Source: Thermicanus aegyptius DSM 12793 (lineage in GTDB: Bacteria > Bacillota > Bacilli > Thermicanales > Thermicanaceae). From it: a DNA stretch of 64,000 bases. The stretch is from NCBI RefSeq assembly GCF_000510645.1, contig NZ_KI783301.1, positions 3,053,788-3,117,787 on the forward strand. The letters run 5' to 3'. Each line of letters opens with the position of its first letter. Position 1 is the first letter of the stretch. The position numbers and the translations under genes were made by a program. Positions 49,615 to 60,282 of the stretch are shown here, piece after piece. The notes under the pieces were generated by a model that ran no database searches, was not told the DNA's origin, and saw only the letters and a list, made by a program, of their open reading frames with translations.

Positions 49615-50301
49615 CTAAACGCCTGCCGTTCCGGAATCACCCCAAGCCACACTTTGATTCATGAGCGGCGTGGCAAGATGGAGAAGCTCGCGAATATCGT
49701 GGAGAATATATTCAGGATTGCAGCTTCGCAGAAGCTCCAACGGTTTCAAACTCCAAGCGACGGCAGCCGCATCTACTCCGGCGGCATGGGCAGCATCCAG
49801 ATCAAAGGTGCTGTCCCCGATCATTAAAGCCTCCTCCTTCTCGGCTTTTAGCCGTTCTAAGGCCGTAAGAACCGGTTCGGGATGCGGTTTATGCGCCTTA
49901 ACATCCTCCATGGTGACGATGGCGGAGAAGTAATTTTCCAATCCAAAATAGCGAAGCCCCATCAGGGTGGTCAGGCGCTGTTTCGAAGTCACCACGCCAA
50001 GCTTAGCCCCCCTCAGAAAAAGTTCCTTCACCGTTTGGCTGACGTGGGGAAATTCCCGAATTAAGGCATCATGCATGGCGAGATTATATTCCCGATATAC
50101 ACGGACCAGTTCTTCAGCCCGATCCGGTCCAAAGAGGCGCATCTGGTCCAAGAGAGGCTTACCCATCACGGGGAGGATCTCTTCCCTGGTATACTTTCCC
50201 GGATAAAAACGGTTTAACGTGTAAAGAAAAGACTGGAGAATTAACTCATTGGTATCCAGAAGAGTTCCATCGAGATCAAAAAGAAAGGTGTTATACTTCA
50301 T
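49615..50301 (-). CDS. ppaX: Pyrophosphatase PpaX
   Basis: HAD-family pyrophosphatase of 228 residues. Splits the PPi that HprK/P forms when it removes phosphate from Ser46 of HPr or Crh. Motif I FLFDLDGTLLDT (Asp9, Asp11), motif II VVTSKQR, motif III/IV KPHPEPV and MIGDSTFDLDAA. Follows yvoD with an 11-base overlap. The last residues before the stop at 49615 are intact, so the nearby IS did not damage the gene. Confidence 0.93.
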   Translation of the reverse strand: MKYNTFLFDLDGTLLDTNELILQSFLYTLNRFYPGKYTREEILPVMGKPLLDQMRLFGPDRAEELVRVYREYNLAMHDALIREFPHVSQTVKELFLRGAKLGVVTSKQRLTTLMGLRYFGLENYFSAIVTMEDVKAHKPHPEPVLTALERLKAEKEEALMIGDSTFDLDAAHAAGVDAAAVAWSLKPLELLRSCNPEYILHDIRELLHLATPLMNQSVAWGDSGTAGV

Positions 50302-51295
50302 ACGCTTCTCCTTTCCCGATTTTATTCCGCCAGAGCCGATCTACGATACGGGCGGCCAAGATGGTAACGATAAAGGCGACGATGACTCGAATGAGGAGAA
50401 GTCCCCATACGGGGATCCCTAAAGGGACAAAGATCAGCGTATCCTCTACCACAGAATGGCAGGCGACCAAAAAGAGGAGAAGGAGATGCAGATCCCGTTT
50501 GGAGAGAGGCTCTTCCTTAACCGCTTCAATCATCACTCCCGCCCCATAAGCGAGACCGAAAAGAAGCCCGGCGAGGAGCATCACCGCACTGTGGCGGGCA
50601 ACTCCGAGGAGCCCGGTAACCGGCGCCATAAACCGGGTCAAACGCGGAAGAACCGACCAATCCTTTAAGGCTTGTATCCCCACCATCAGAGGGAAAACGA
50701 TGAGCGCGATCTGAAACACTCCCAAGAATGCCTTCACCATCCCTAACCATAGAACAGGCAAAAAACCTGCAGCGGTCGTTTGGGTAGCTTCCACCAGTCC
50801 ATAGCGAGCCATCTCATTTCCCCCATGCCAGAAAGAGGAAAGGAAAAGAGCGGAAGCGAAAGCGAGGGTGAGTCGAGTCCCCAACATGAGCCACGGATTT
50901 ACCCCAACCTTTTTGGCCAAGGTGGTCTCTATGGGTAAGCTATGGGAAAAACTTAACATCATGGCTAAAATAAATACGCTTTTCACCGTTAAGGGGAGGG
51001 AGAGCATCGCCCCAATCCCCGCGTAAAGATTTAGCGCATTTCCTAAAACGAGGGGGATCGCCGCTTCGCCCGGTAGGCCGATCCATCCCATGATTGGTTT
51101 AAAAAAAGAGATGATCCACCCCAAAACCGGCGTGTGAGATAAGAGGGTCATGAGAAAGGTGATCGGGAAGACCACCTTCCCCAACACCCAGGTGGTCCGT
51201 AGGCCTGATTTCAGGCCATTTATGATGGTTTCCATTCCACGGGGCAATTTCTCTCTCTCCTCCGCTTTTTTATCTGTTTTTAACCGGAAAATCAT
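50291..51295 (-). CDS. yvoD: Membrane protein with Gate/nucleoside-recognition domain (YvoD-like)
   Basis: 334 residues with about eight to nine hydrophobic segments. ALNLYAGIGAML, SFSHSLPIETTLAKKVG and ACHSVVEDTLIFVPLG are typical of the nucleoside-recognition (Gate) transporter-like family found here in the lgt-ppaX operon of B. subtilis. Substrate unknown. Starts 13 bases after lgt; no clear ribosome-binding site, so coupling with lgt is likely. Confidence 0.8.
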   Translation of the reverse strand: MIFRLKTDKKAEEREKLPRGMETIINGLKSGLRTTWVLGKVVFPITFLMTLLSHTPVLGWIISFFKPIMGWIGLPGEAAIPLVLGNALNLYAGIGAMLSLPLTVKSVFILAMMLSFSHSLPIETTLAKKVGVNPWLMLGTRLTLAFASALFLSSFWHGGNEMARYGLVEATQTTAAGFLPVLWLGMVKAFLGVFQIALIVFPLMVGIQALKDWSVLPRLTRFMAPVTGLLGVARHSAVMLLAGLLFGLAYGAGVMIEAVKEEPLSKRDLHLLLLFLVACHSVVEDTLIFVPLGIPVWGLLLIRVIVAFIVTILAARIVDRLWRNKIGKGEAYEV

Positions 51296-51308
51296 GGTTT
51301 CTCAATGT

Positions 51309-52229
51309 TTATTTTCTCCCGAGCGCATCATCAATCCGATTCTCCGGGCCGCCAAGCGTCTCTCCGGACATCGGATCTTCCTCTCGCGGCGCTCTTCCCC
51401 TCTGCTTCTCTTCCCCCACGTATATCGGATCAAGATAATGCCGGTCGGCATATCCTTTCACCCGGCGATAAATGAGGAGGATGATCATACATGCAATGAG
51501 AAGCAGGCTTAAGAATTGGGCAATGCGAATCGTATCGGTCAGCATGAGGCTGTCCGTCCGCATCCCCTCGATATAGAAGCGTCCGATCGAGTACCATATC
51601 ACGTACGTGAAGAATAGTTCTCCTCGTCTCGGGTTAAAGCGGCGCAGAATGATGAGGAGTATGAACCCGAGGAGATTCCAGGTTGATTCATAGAGAAAGG
51701 TCGGGTGATAATAGACGCCGTTGATATTCATTTGCTCGATGATCCAATCGGGCAAACGAAGGCTCTCCAGGAATTGCCGGGATACAGGTCCGCCATGCGC
51801 CTCTTGGTTGACAAAGTTCCCCCACCGTCCGATGGCCTGGCCTATGATGAGACTGGGGGCCGCAATATCGGCCAATGCCCAAAAGGAAATCCGCCGCATC
51901 CTCGCAAAGATGATTCCAACAAGAATAGCGCCGATGAGGGCTCCATGAATCGCCAGTCCCCCTTTCCAGACGGCAAATATATCTTCAGGATGGGCCGAAT
52001 AGTACTCCCATTCGAAGGCCACATAATAGAGACGGGCAAAAAGGATGGAAACGGGGACACCATAAAGAATAAGGTCAAGAAAAAGATCTGGACTTAAATT
52101 CCATTTTCGCTTCCCCTCCCGGATGGCGAGAAGAAGCCCTACCAAAGCCCCGGTTCCCAGAATAATTCCATACCAATGAATGGAAATGGCTCCGATCTGA
52201 AGGGCAACTTTATCAATGACAGGACTCAT
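51309..52229 (-). CDS. lgt: Prolipoprotein diacylglyceryl transferase
   Basis: Transfers diacylglycerol from phosphatidylglycerol to the lipobox Cys of lipoproteins, in the membrane. 306 residues, seven membrane segments. [29 protein letters not shown], and the signature [14 protein letters not shown] are present. The C-terminal about 35 residues after the last membrane segment are charged and not conserved. GGAG-type ribosome-binding site upstream. Confidence 0.95.
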   Translation of the reverse strand: MSPVIDKVALQIGAISIHWYGIILGTGALVGLLLAIREGKRKWNLSPDLFLDLILYGVPVSILFARLYYVAFEWEYYSAHPEDIFAVWKGGLAIHGALIGAILVGIIFARMRRISFWALADIAAPSLIIGQAIGRWGNFVNQEAHGGPVSRQFLESLRLPDWIIEQMNINGVYYHPTFLYESTWNLLGFILLIILRRFNPRRGELFFTYVIWYSIGRFYIEGMRTDSLMLTDTIRIAQFLSLLLIACMIILLIYRRVKGYADRHYLDPIYVGEEKQRGRAPREEDPMSGETLGGPENRIDDALGRK

Positions 52230-52349
52230 TCTTTACTCCTTTCAGAGAACGATTCTCCATATTTTTTAGGTAAGTATACCTACAATTTCTGCAATTCTTC
52301 TCTTTCGGAATCCAGATCGCGATCTTCTCCCTCAAGGGGGTGGATATGG

Positions 52350-53288
52350 CTACATATCGTCGGTGTCCACTCCGAGGGTACCATCTAAACGCTTGGAGAA
52401 CTGCTGGGCCGCATCGTACCCCATCTTCTTCAGGCGGTAATTCATGGCAGCCACTTCCACGATGACCGCCAAGTTCCTCCCGGGACGGACAGGGATGGTG
52501 ACCATGGGAAGTTCCGTATCCAGAATCTTCATCTTTTCTTCATCCAAGCCAAGACGGTCATACCCTTTGCGGGAATCCCAATATTCCAGATGGATAACCA
52601 GGGTGATCTTCTTCCTGCTTCGGACAGATCCGGCGCCAAACAACGTCATAATATTTAAGATGCCCAGCCCGCGAATCTCCATCAGATTTTGAATCAGCTC
52701 CGGCGCTTCGCCGATCAGCTCATGTTCCGCCGTTTGCCTGATTTCCACCGCATCATCGGCGACGAGCCGGTGCCCCCGCTTTAACAGTTCCAGAGCGGTT
52801 TCACTTTTGCCGATACCGCTGGAGCCCGTCAGTAAAATACCCACCCCATAAACCTCGACGAGAACCCCGTGAAGCGTCGTCCGGGGAGCTAGCTCCGCTT
52901 CCAGATAGTTGGTCAGGTTGCTGATCAGCTTTGTGGTCGGGACATCCGACCTTAATAAGGGAACCTCATCTTTATCGGCTTCATAGATTAATTCGGCAGG
53001 CGCTTCTTCCCCATGGGCGACGACGATACACGGGGTCTCCGGATTACAGAGTTTATCAAAACGGAATTTGCGCACCTCCGGTGGGAGGTCGGCCGCGAAA
53101 GAGAGCTCCGTTTTCCCCAGGATCTGGACCCGTTCCGGAGGATGATAGGCAAAATAACCGGCGATTTCCAATCCCGGCCGATGAATATCGCTCACGGTAA
53201 TCTCCCGATTTAACCCTTTTACCCCGGCCAAGACTTGAAATTGGAACCGTTCCACCAAATCCCGCGTCTGAATCTTGATGTCGCTCAT
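52350..53288 (-). CDS. hprK: HPr kinase/phosphorylase
   Basis: Phosphorylates or dephosphorylates Ser46 of HPr and Crh in response to fructose-1,6-bisphosphate, ATP and Pi; central to catabolite repression. 312 residues from ATG 53288. Walker A GSSGIGKS at about 155-162, [11 protein letters not shown] before it, and the signature [10 protein letters not shown] and [16 protein letters not shown] after it. An in-frame ATG 18 bases upstream is less likely. First gene of the hprK-lgt-yvoD-ppaX operon. Confidence 0.95.
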   Translation of the reverse strand: MSDIKIQTRDLVERFQFQVLAGVKGLNREITVSDIHRPGLEIAGYFAYHPPERVQILGKTELSFAADLPPEVRKFRFDKLCNPETPCIVVAHGEEAPAELIYEADKDEVPLLRSDVPTTKLISNLTNYLEAELAPRTTLHGVLVEVYGVGILLTGSSGIGKSETALELLKRGHRLVADDAVEIRQTAEHELIGEAPELIQNLMEIRGLGILNIMTLFGAGSVRSRKKITLVIHLEYWDSRKGYDRLGLDEEKMKILDTELPMVTIPVRPGRNLAVIVEVAAMNYRLKKMGYDAAQQFSKRLDGTLGVDTDDM

Positions 53289-53351
53289 CGCTTCTACCCT
53301 TTCCATGGCTTAACCTTTTCCGTTTTATTGTATCACAACTTCAATCTTTTC

Positions 53352-53537
53352 TCACTCTTTTGGTACGACAAGCAGGGCAATCACGTAAGCGATGATCCCC
53401 GGGAAAATTCCTGTGAAAATGGTCAAAAAGACGTAAAGGAGCCGTACGACGGTGGGATCCACGTTTAAATATTCCGCAATTCCGCCCAATAAACCGGACA
53501 ACATGCGGTCGGTCTGCGAACGGACGAGTCGTTTCAT
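53352..53537 (-). CDS. PspC-domain membrane protein, 61 aa
   Basis: MKRLVRSQTDRMLSGLLGGI, AEYLNVDPTVVRLLYV and a hydrophobic C-terminal half (FLTIFTGIFPGIIAYVIALL) are the PspC domain of phage-shock protein C, membrane-associated and linked to envelope stress. An overlapping frame of similar size has no family features. GGGGTGAT precedes the ATG. Sits ahead of hprK, 63 bases away. Confidence 0.85.
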   Translation of the reverse strand: MKRLVRSQTDRMLSGLLGGIAEYLNVDPTVVRLLYVFLTIFTGIFPGIIAYVIALLVVPKE

Positions 53538-53697
53538 GGTCTATCACCCCTTTTTATCACATCCTGCCCGATCTCCGGGATTTTGATCCGATGAACCCGG
53601 AAGGGCCCATGGATGGGCTGCAGAGCATATCCATAGCTCCCCTTCATTCTTTTTCTATTTTACCACTCTTTATCTCGGATTGTCGCTTCCAAGGCAA

Positions 53698-53725
53698 ATC
53701 CCCATCTTGTTCACAAGATGGGGAT
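53698..53725 (-). terminator. Hairpin after uvrA
   Basis: Perfect 12-bp stem ATCCCCATCTTG / CAAGATGGGGAT, loop of 4. Only short T stretches follow on either strand. Confidence 0.6.
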
Positions 53726-53736
53726 GATTTTCCTGT

Positions 53737-56622
53737 TTACACCTCTGCCGTTTCATTCGCTGCCGAAAAAGCGGAAGACCGCCTCTCCATCCGCTTCCGG
53801 TCCCGTTCCAACACCGGTTTTAAATATCGCCCCGTATAGGAGAGGGGATGTTCCGCCACTTCTTCCGGGGTCCCGGTGGCAACCACCGAACCTCCCCGGG
53901 CTCCCCCCTCAGGGCCCAAATCGATCAGGTAGTCGGCCGTCTTGATCACATCCAGGTTATGCTCAATGATAAGAACCGTATCCCCTTGGTCCACCAGACG
54001 CTTAAGCACATTGAGAAGGCGGCCGATATCATCCACGTGAAGCCCTGTGGTGGGCTCATCCAAGATATAAAGGGTTTTCCCCCGGCTCTTCCGGTAAAGC
54101 TCCGATGCCAGCTTCACCCGTTGTGCTTCCCCTCCGGAAAGGGTGGTCGCAGGCTGGCCCAATTTCATATACCCTAAACCCACGTCGTTTAAAACCTCCA
54201 GTTTCCGCTGGATTCGGGGAATATTGTTGAAAAACTGCAAGCCTTCTTCTACCGTCATCTCCAGAACTTCGGAGATATTTTTCCCTTTATAGCGAACCTC
54301 CAAGGTTTCCCGGTTATATCGCTTCCCCTTGCATACATCGCAAGGGACATACACATCAGGCAGGAAGTGCATCTCAATCTTTATGATGCCGTCCCCCTTG
54401 CAGGCCTCACACCGGCCCCCTTTCACATTGAAACTGAAGCGTCCCTTCTTATATCCTCTCATCTTTGCCTCATGGGTTGACGAGAAAAGATCCCTGATGT
54501 CGTCAAAGACACCGGTATAGGTGGCAGGGTTGGACCGTGGCGTCCGGCCGATGGGAGACTGGTCGATGTCAATCACCTTTTCCAGATGCTCCAATCCCTC
54601 AATTCCATCATGCTCGCCCGGCTTATGGCGGACTCCCTGCAGCGCTTTGGCCACTCCTTTGTAAATAATTTCGTTGACGAGGGTACTCTTCCCGGAGCCG
54701 GAGACACCGGTAACACAGGTAAAGGTCCCTAAGGGGATGGAGACGGTGATGTTCTTCAGGTTATTTTCCCGGGCCCCCTTCACCGTCAGCCATTTCCCGT
54801 TCGGCTTTCGCCGCGAAGCCGGAAGGGGAATAAAACGCTTCCCCGAAAGATATTGCCCCGTCAAAGATTTCTCATTCTCCATGAGCTCGCGGGGAGTTCC
54901 CTGGGCCACCACCTCGCCCCCGTGCGCTCCTGCGCCGGGGCCAATATCGATGATGTAATCGGAGGCAAGCATCGTATCCTCGTCATGTTCCACCACAATG
55001 AGGGTGTTGCCCAAATCCCGCATCTTCTTAAGGGCGGCGATCAGCCGATCGTTATCCCGTTGGTGAAGGCCGATGCTCGGCTCGTCCAAAATGTAAAGGA
55101 CACCCATAAGGCTTGACCCGATCTGCGTGGCCAGGCGGATCCGTTGGGCCTCCCCTCCCGAGAGGGTTCCGGCAGCCCGGCTTAAGGTGAGATAATCCAG
55201 CCCCACGTTGATCAAGAATCCCAGCCTTTCTTTGATCTCCTTTAAGATGAGGCGGGCAATTTTCTCCTCTTTCTCGGTTAATACCAATTGATCAAAATGG
55301 GCATAAGCCTCCCGGATGGAAAGGTCCGTCACATAGGCAATGTTCTTTCCCCCCACCTTTACGGCTAAACTCTCCGGCTTCAGCCTCTTCCCTTCACAGG
55401 CCGGACAAGGAGTTTGGCTCATGTAACCCCCCACCAGTTCCCGAACATATTCGGAAGTGGTCTCCCTATACCTCCGTGCCAGAGAGGGAATCACCCCTTC
55501 AAAGCGGATGGCCGTCTCCCTCGTATGCCCAAATTCGTTCGTATAACGGAAGGAAATCCGGTCCTCTCCCCCGTAGAGGAGAATCTTCTTCTCCTCTTCA
55601 CTCAAATCCTGGAAGGGACGATCCCGATCGATGCCGTAATGATCGGTTACCGCAGCAAGAAGCTGCTCATAATACTCACTGGTGGAATTGGCCCAGGGAT
55701 CAAATACCCCCTCACTTATGCTCTTCGAAGGATCGGGGATAACCAATTCAGGGTCTACCTCCATCTTGCTTCCCAGGCCGTCGCAGACCGGACAAGCCCC
55801 AAAAGGGCTGTTAAAGGAAAACATCCGGGGAGAAAGTTCAGGAATGCTGAACCCGCACTCGGGGCAGGCCAATTTCTCGCTAAAGAGGAGCTCTTCCACC
55901 CCGATCACTTCCACGATCACTTTCCCATCCCCCAGCTTAAGTCCCGTCTCTAAAGAATCTGCAAGGCGGGACTCGATCCCTTCCTTTATGATGATCCGGT
56001 CCACCACCACCTCAATCGTATGCTTCTTATTCTTCTCCAACTTAAACTCCTCGGAGAGATCCCGCACCTCTCCGTCTACCCGGACGCGGACAAATCCCTG
56101 TTTCCGAATTTCCTCAAAGAGTTTCGCATGTTCCCCTTTTTTCCCTTGTACCAGTGGCCCTAAAATCTGGAGCCGCGTCCTTTCCGGATATTCCATAATT
56201 CGGTCCACCATTTGCTCCACGGTCTGCGCGGCGATCTCGATGCCATGGATCGGACAGTAGGGTCTTCCGATACGGGCATAGAGAAGGCGGAGGTAATCAT
56301 AAATTTCCGTGACGGTTCCCACCGTGGAGCGGGGATTGCGGCTCGTCGTCTTTTGATCGATGGAGATGGCCGGGGAGAGACCCTCGATGGAATCCACATC
56401 CGGTTTATCCATCTGCCCTAAGAATTGGCGGGCATAGGCGGAGAGAGATTCTACATAGCGCCTTTGCCCTTCGGCATAAATGGTTTCAAAGGCCAGGGAG
56501 GACTTCCCGGACCCGGATAATCCCGTAAGGACGACAAACTGATTGCGCGGGATTTCCACATCAATATTCTTCAAGTTATTGACTCGTGCGCCTTTTATTA
56601 CAATTTTATCCTGCGCCATCAT
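53737..56622 (-). CDS. uvrA: Excinuclease ABC subunit A
   Basis: Damage-recognition ATPase of nucleotide excision repair. 961 residues: two ABC ATPase halves with Walker [14 protein letters not shown] and [16 protein letters not shown] signatures [13 protein letters not shown] and [13 protein letters not shown], and zinc modules with CPECGF and CEACKGDG / CDVCKGKR. Start overlaps the uvrB stop (ATGATG with TGA inside), so it is coupled to uvrB. Confidence 0.97.
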   Translation of the reverse strand: MMAQDKIVIKGARVNNLKNIDVEIPRNQFVVLTGLSGSGKSSLAFETIYAEGQRRYVESLSAYARQFLGQMDKPDVDSIEGLSPAISIDQKTTSRNPRSTVGTVTEIYDYLRLLYARIGRPYCPIHGIEIAAQTVEQMVDRIMEYPERTRLQILGPLVQGKKGEHAKLFEEIRKQGFVRVRVDGEVRDLSEEFKLEKNKKHTIEVVVDRIIIKEGIESRLADSLETGLKLGDGKVIVEVIGVEELLFSEKLACPECGFSIPELSPRMFSFNSPFGACPVCDGLGSKMEVDPELVIPDPSKSISEGVFDPWANSTSEYYEQLLAAVTDHYGIDRDRPFQDLSEEEKKILLYGGEDRISFRYTNEFGHTRETAIRFEGVIPSLARRYRETTSEYVRELVGGYMSQTPCPACEGKRLKPESLAVKVGGKNIAYVTDLSIREAYAHFDQLVLTEKEEKIARLILKEIKERLGFLINVGLDYLTLSRAAGTLSGGEAQRIRLATQIGSSLMGVLYILDEPSIGLHQRDNDRLIAALKKMRDLGNTLIVVEHDEDTMLASDYIIDIGPGAGAHGGEVVAQGTPRELMENEKSLTGQYLSGKRFIPLPASRRKPNGKWLTVKGARENNLKNITVSIPLGTFTCVTGVSGSGKSTLVNEIIYKGVAKALQGVRHKPGEHDGIEGLEHLEKVIDIDQSPIGRTPRSNPATYTGVFDDIRDLFSSTHEAKMRGYKKGRFSFNVKGGRCEACKGDGIIKIEMHFLPDVYVPCDVCKGKRYNRETLEVRYKGKNISEVLEMTVEEGLQFFNNIPRIQRKLEVLNDVGLGYMKLGQPATTLSGGEAQRVKLASELYRKSRGKTLYILDEPTTGLHVDDIGRLLNVLKRLVDQGDTVLIIEHNLDVIKTADYLIDLGPEGGARGGSVVATGTPEEVAEHPLSYTGRYLKPVLERDRKRMERRSSAFSAANETAEV

Positions 56623-58604
56623 TTCGCCCCTTTCAGTTCAATAATGAGATCCCTCAGTTCTGCAGCCCGTTCAAAGAAGAGGTCCTTCGCCGCCTCTTTC
56701 ATTTCCTTCTCTAAGCGCGCAATCAGTTTCCTCCTCTCTTCCCTGTCCATGGCCAGGTCGCGGATGGAGGTCACATAATCGGCCTTCTTTTCCGCAGCAT
56801 GAGTTGCCTCAATCACTTCATAGACGCTCTTCTTAATCGTCTCCGGCGTAATGTGATGAATCCGGTTGTATTCCATCTGAATCGACCGCCTGCGGTTCGT
56901 TTCATCGATGGCCCGCCGCATCGATTCGGTTATGGTGTCGGCATACATAATCACCGTCCCATTCGCATTCCGGGCCGCTCGTCCGATCGTCTGAATGAGC
57001 GACGTTTCGCTGCGGAGAAATCCCTCTTTATCCGCATCGAGAATCGCCACGAGGGAGACTTCCGGAATATCCAGTCCTTCCCTCAGGAGATTAATTCCCA
57101 CCAAGACATCAAACTCTCCAAGGCGAAGTTCCCGGATGATCTGCATCCGTTCAATGGTCTTGATGTCGGAGTGGAGATAACGTACTTTAATCCCCGTCTC
57201 CTTCAGGTAATCGGTTAAGTCCTCCGCCATTTTTTTCGTCAAGGTGGTGACGAGAACCCGTTCATTCTGTTTGACCCGTTCCCGCACCTCATGGATGAGA
57301 TCGTCGATCTGTCCTTTAATCGGCCTGACGATCACCAGGGGATCCAGGAGACCGGTGGGTCGAATAATCTGTTCCACCACTTCCGGCGCTTTTTCCAATT
57401 CATAAGGCCCCGGCGTAGCCGAGACAAAGATGATCTGGTGGATGTGCTCTTCAAACTCTTCAAAGGTTAAGGGACGATTATCCGCCGCAGAGGGGAGGCG
57501 GAATCCGTGTTCAATCAAGGTCATTTTTCGGGAATGGTCTCCGTTATACATCCCCCTCAGCTGGGGAATGGTCACATGGGATTCGTCGATCACGATGAGA
57601 AAATCGTCGGGAAAATAATCCAAAAGCGTATAGGGAGGGGCACCGGGAGGCCTGCCCGTTAAATGCCGGGAATAGTTTTCGATGCCGGAACAAAAGCCCA
57701 TCTCTGAAAGCATCTCGATGTCGTAGCGGGTTCTCTGCTCCAACCGTTGCGCTTCCAAGAGCTTCCCTTCCGACTTTAGCTCTTGCAAACGCCGGTTAAG
57801 TTCCGCTTCAATGCTTTGAATCGCCCGCCGCATCGTTTCTTCCCGGGTCACATAGTGGGAGGCGGGGAAGATGGCGATATGGTCCCTTCGTCCCAGGACT
57901 TCACCGGTCAGGACATCAATCTCGGTAATTCGTTCAATCTCATCGCCGAAAAACTCGATGCGTACCGCCTGTTCCCCCAAGGAAACAGGAAAAACCTCCA
58001 GCACATCCCCCCGAACCCGAAAGGTGCCCCGGGTGAAATGGAGATCGTTCCGGGTGTATTGAATATCCACCAATTTTCGCAGAATCTCCTGCCGGCTTCG
58101 TTCCATGCCGACCCGGAGGGATAAGACCAGGTCCCGGTACTCATTCGGATCCCCTAATCCATAAATGGCAGAGACGGAGGCCACAATAATCACATCGGAC
58201 CGTTCAAAGAGGGCGGACGTGGCCGAATGGCGCAATTTATCAATCTCATCATTTATGCTGGAATCCTTCTCGATATAGGTATCGGTCGAAGGAATATAAG
58301 CTTCCGGCTGATAATAATCGTAATAGCTGACGAAATACTCTACCGCATTGTTTGGGAAAAACTCCCGAAATTCGCTGGCGAGCTGGGCGGCTAACGTTTT
58401 GTTATGGGCAATCACCAATGTGGGCCGATTGACCCGGGCGATCACTTGGGCGATGGTATAGGTTTTCCCCGTCCCCGTCGCTCCCAACAAGGTCTGAAAC
58501 TTCTTTCCGGACCGTATGCCCTCAACCAGCTTTTCAATCGCTTGCGGCTGGTCTCCGCTCGGTTGATACGGGGAGATCAATTCAAAAGGCCGGTTTTCCA
58601 CCAC
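56619..58604 (-). CDS. uvrB: Excinuclease ABC subunit B
   Basis: Helicase-like core of the UvrABC nuclease. 661 residues: Walker [11 protein letters not shown], beta-hairpin [16 protein letters not shown] that opens damaged DNA, DESH box IVIDESHVT, motif VI IGRAARN, and a C-terminal UvrC-binding coiled coil ([20 protein letters not shown]). Starts at GTG 58604 with AAGGAAG upstream. A LexA box and an extended -10 promoter lie upstream. Confidence 0.97.
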   Translation of the reverse strand: MVENRPFELISPYQPSGDQPQAIEKLVEGIRSGKKFQTLLGATGTGKTYTIAQVIARVNRPTLVIAHNKTLAAQLASEFREFFPNNAVEYFVSYYDYYQPEAYIPSTDTYIEKDSSINDEIDKLRHSATSALFERSDVIIVASVSAIYGLGDPNEYRDLVLSLRVGMERSRQEILRKLVDIQYTRNDLHFTRGTFRVRGDVLEVFPVSLGEQAVRIEFFGDEIERITEIDVLTGEVLGRRDHIAIFPASHYVTREETMRRAIQSIEAELNRRLQELKSEGKLLEAQRLEQRTRYDIEMLSEMGFCSGIENYSRHLTGRPPGAPPYTLLDYFPDDFLIVIDESHVTIPQLRGMYNGDHSRKMTLIEHGFRLPSAADNRPLTFEEFEEHIHQIIFVSATPGPYELEKAPEVVEQIIRPTGLLDPLVIVRPIKGQIDDLIHEVRERVKQNERVLVTTLTKKMAEDLTDYLKETGIKVRYLHSDIKTIERMQIIRELRLGEFDVLVGINLLREGLDIPEVSLVAILDADKEGFLRSETSLIQTIGRAARNANGTVIMYADTITESMRRAIDETNRRRSIQMEYNRIHHITPETIKKSVYEVIEATHAAEKKADYVTSIRDLAMDREERRKLIARLEKEMKEAAKDLFFERAAELRDLIIELKGAK

Positions 58605-58633
58605 AATTCTTCCTTTCTCTTCATCATGTTAAC

Positions 58634-58641
58634 ATTATAAC
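58634..58641 (-). promoter_or_regulatory. uvrB extended -10 promoter
   Basis: Minus strand TG-T-TATAAT (58641ff to 58634), start near 58627. The -35 region is poor (TTTTCA at 16 bases). Lies between the LexA box and the GTG start of uvrB. Confidence 0.6.
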
Positions 58642-58661
58642 ATAATCTTTCCCTTTGAAAA

Positions 58662-58685
58662 CAAAAAAACGGAACATGAGTTCCG
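58662..58685 (-). promoter_or_regulatory. LexA (DinR) box of uvrBA that also forms a hairpin followed by T7
   Basis: CGGAACATGAGTTCCG (58670-58685) contains GAAC-N4-GTTC, the Gram-positive LexA operator core. On the minus strand the same 6-bp palindrome is followed by TTTTTTT, so it also looks like the terminator of minJ. Known SOS control of uvrBA in B. subtilis supports the operator role. Confidence 0.75.
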
Positions 58686-58795
58686 AAATCATTCATTGGA
58701 TAGATCCGTTTCAGCTGGCCAGCGTTTCGTCTTTCAACGGCGGTTCGCTACGATCCTGAGCCTTTCATACGAATCCTTCACGAATCTTTTTCTGC

Positions 58796-60094
58796 TCAAC
58801 CTTGGAGCACCTCATTCCCTTTACTGTCCTCTTCTGCGGTCCCAGGTTTTTGCTTGGAAGAGAATCGACCACCCAAGAGTAAACCGAAAAGGCTCCTCGG
58901 CGGGGATGGGATCTTCTCATGCCACTTCTCTCCAGGAGCAAAGATTAATCCTAAAAGATAATGCTCTCCCAAATAAAGAGACCGCTGGGGAAATGTAATG
59001 TTCCCCTCCCGATTCAACACTTCCAGCTTGCAAAAAGCGGAATTTCTCTGCAAAGCCTTGTAAAAAGAAGATTCATCCCTCACCGGAATGCCGTTTGCCT
59101 TTGTCACCCGATCGCCCACCTCGATTCCCATCTCTTGGGCCGGGCTTTTCGGGAGCACGGCCAATACGGACAGACCTTCGTAGGAATTTGAAAAATATGG
59201 AGGGCTTTGCCGCTCCCTCTTCTCTCTGAACCGTTGAAAGAGAAACAGTAATACGTAGAAGAGGAGCAAAAGAGGAAGGGCCCAAAGGGGACGGTAGAGG
59301 GAAACGACGGCAAAGATCGACTCACAAATCCCCCTTCCCATCCGCACGAGGGAGATTCTCCTTAACCCCGTAAGGGGATGGGTTTTAATAAAAAAATGTC
59401 TTGCCCCGATAAGGACCGGCACGAAAAGTGGAACTGCCCCGCCATGGCTCCAGGAAACGGGAAGGATGGGCCACCAGGAAAGAAATGAAGGCAGCATTCC
59501 TCCACCGCCGGGAAAAGGGACAAAGAAGAACAGGGGGATGGGCCAAATTCTTTGCAATAAATATCCGCCAATGGCCTTTCCCCTCGAACCGAGAATGTGA
59601 ATGGGTTGAATCGTGGAAAAACGCTCCGTAAGGAGCAAGAAGCCTTCCAATAAGGTTAATCCGCCGATAAAGAAGAGATAAGAGGGAATATGAGCATGGT
59701 TCAACAGGTTCGACAGCCATGGGCTTGATCCCTTTTCCACTCGCAAAAATCCGTTTTGTTCTAAGTAGGCGAAAAGGGTAAAAAGGAACATTCCGACCCT
59801 CAGATCCAAGAAAGAAAGGCGAACCAATCCGGATAAGAGGGCGAGGAGATAGATGATCCACATCTCTTCCATTCGTACTTGAAGGCCCAAAAGGCTTACG
59901 AAAAGAGAGAAGAAAAAACCCCCTGCGAGACTACGCCATAAAACGCTTCCCATTCGATGCGTATGCGGAGAGATCCGCACCTTAAACCATTTTCGTTCCA
60001 ATCTTTCCTGGGTGAGGTGCAGCAGCCAAAAGAAAAAAAGCGAAAGAAGAAGAAAGGCGATGGGTACAAGATATGGGATGACGACGTAGGGCAT
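58796..60094 (-). CDS. minJ: Cell-division topology factor MinJ-like PDZ membrane protein
   Basis: 432 residues: about six to eight membrane segments over the first 320, then a PDZ domain (about 320-390) with GLSVLAVLPKSPAQEMGIEVGDRV. In B. subtilis MinJ (YvjD) bridges DivIVA and MinD and the gene lies between ctpB and uvrBA, as here. Start ATG 60094 has GGAGAGG upstream. Assignment rests on layout and synteny, as the membrane part is weakly conserved. Confidence 0.75.
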   Translation of the reverse strand: MPYVVIPYLVPIAFLLLSLFFFWLLHLTQERLERKWFKVRISPHTHRMGSVLWRSLAGGFFFSLFVSLLGLQVRMEEMWIIYLLALLSGLVRLSFLDLRVGMFLFTLFAYLEQNGFLRVEKGSSPWLSNLLNHAHIPSYLFFIGGLTLLEGFLLLTERFSTIQPIHILGSRGKAIGGYLLQRIWPIPLFFFVPFPGGGGMLPSFLSWWPILPVSWSHGGAVPLFVPVLIGARHFFIKTHPLTGLRRISLVRMGRGICESIFAVVSLYRPLWALPLLLLFYVLLFLFQRFREKRERQSPPYFSNSYEGLSVLAVLPKSPAQEMGIEVGDRVTKANGIPVRDESSFYKALQRNSAFCKLEVLNREGNITFPQRSLYLGEHYLLGLIFAPGEKWHEKIPSPPRSLFGLLLGGRFSSKQKPGTAEEDSKGNEVLQG

Positions 60095-60195
60095 AAAAAT
60101 CCTCTCCACTTCTGTCTATAGTCCGTACAGTATCACAGAATCCCCGGCCGCGGGATGGCGCAAAGATGAACCGATCGATTGGGAAGGAAGGTAAG

Positions 60196-60221
60196 AGAAA
60201 AACCACGGAAAGCCCGTGGTT
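60196..60221 (-). terminator. Terminator of ctpB
   Basis: Minus strand AACCACGG / CCGTGGTT, loop of 5, followed by TTTTTCTC. Confidence 0.75.
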
Positions 60222-60282
60222 ATATTTTCGACAACGGAAACTCTTATTCCTTCTTTATCCTTGCGGATGGGTGATTTGCCGT

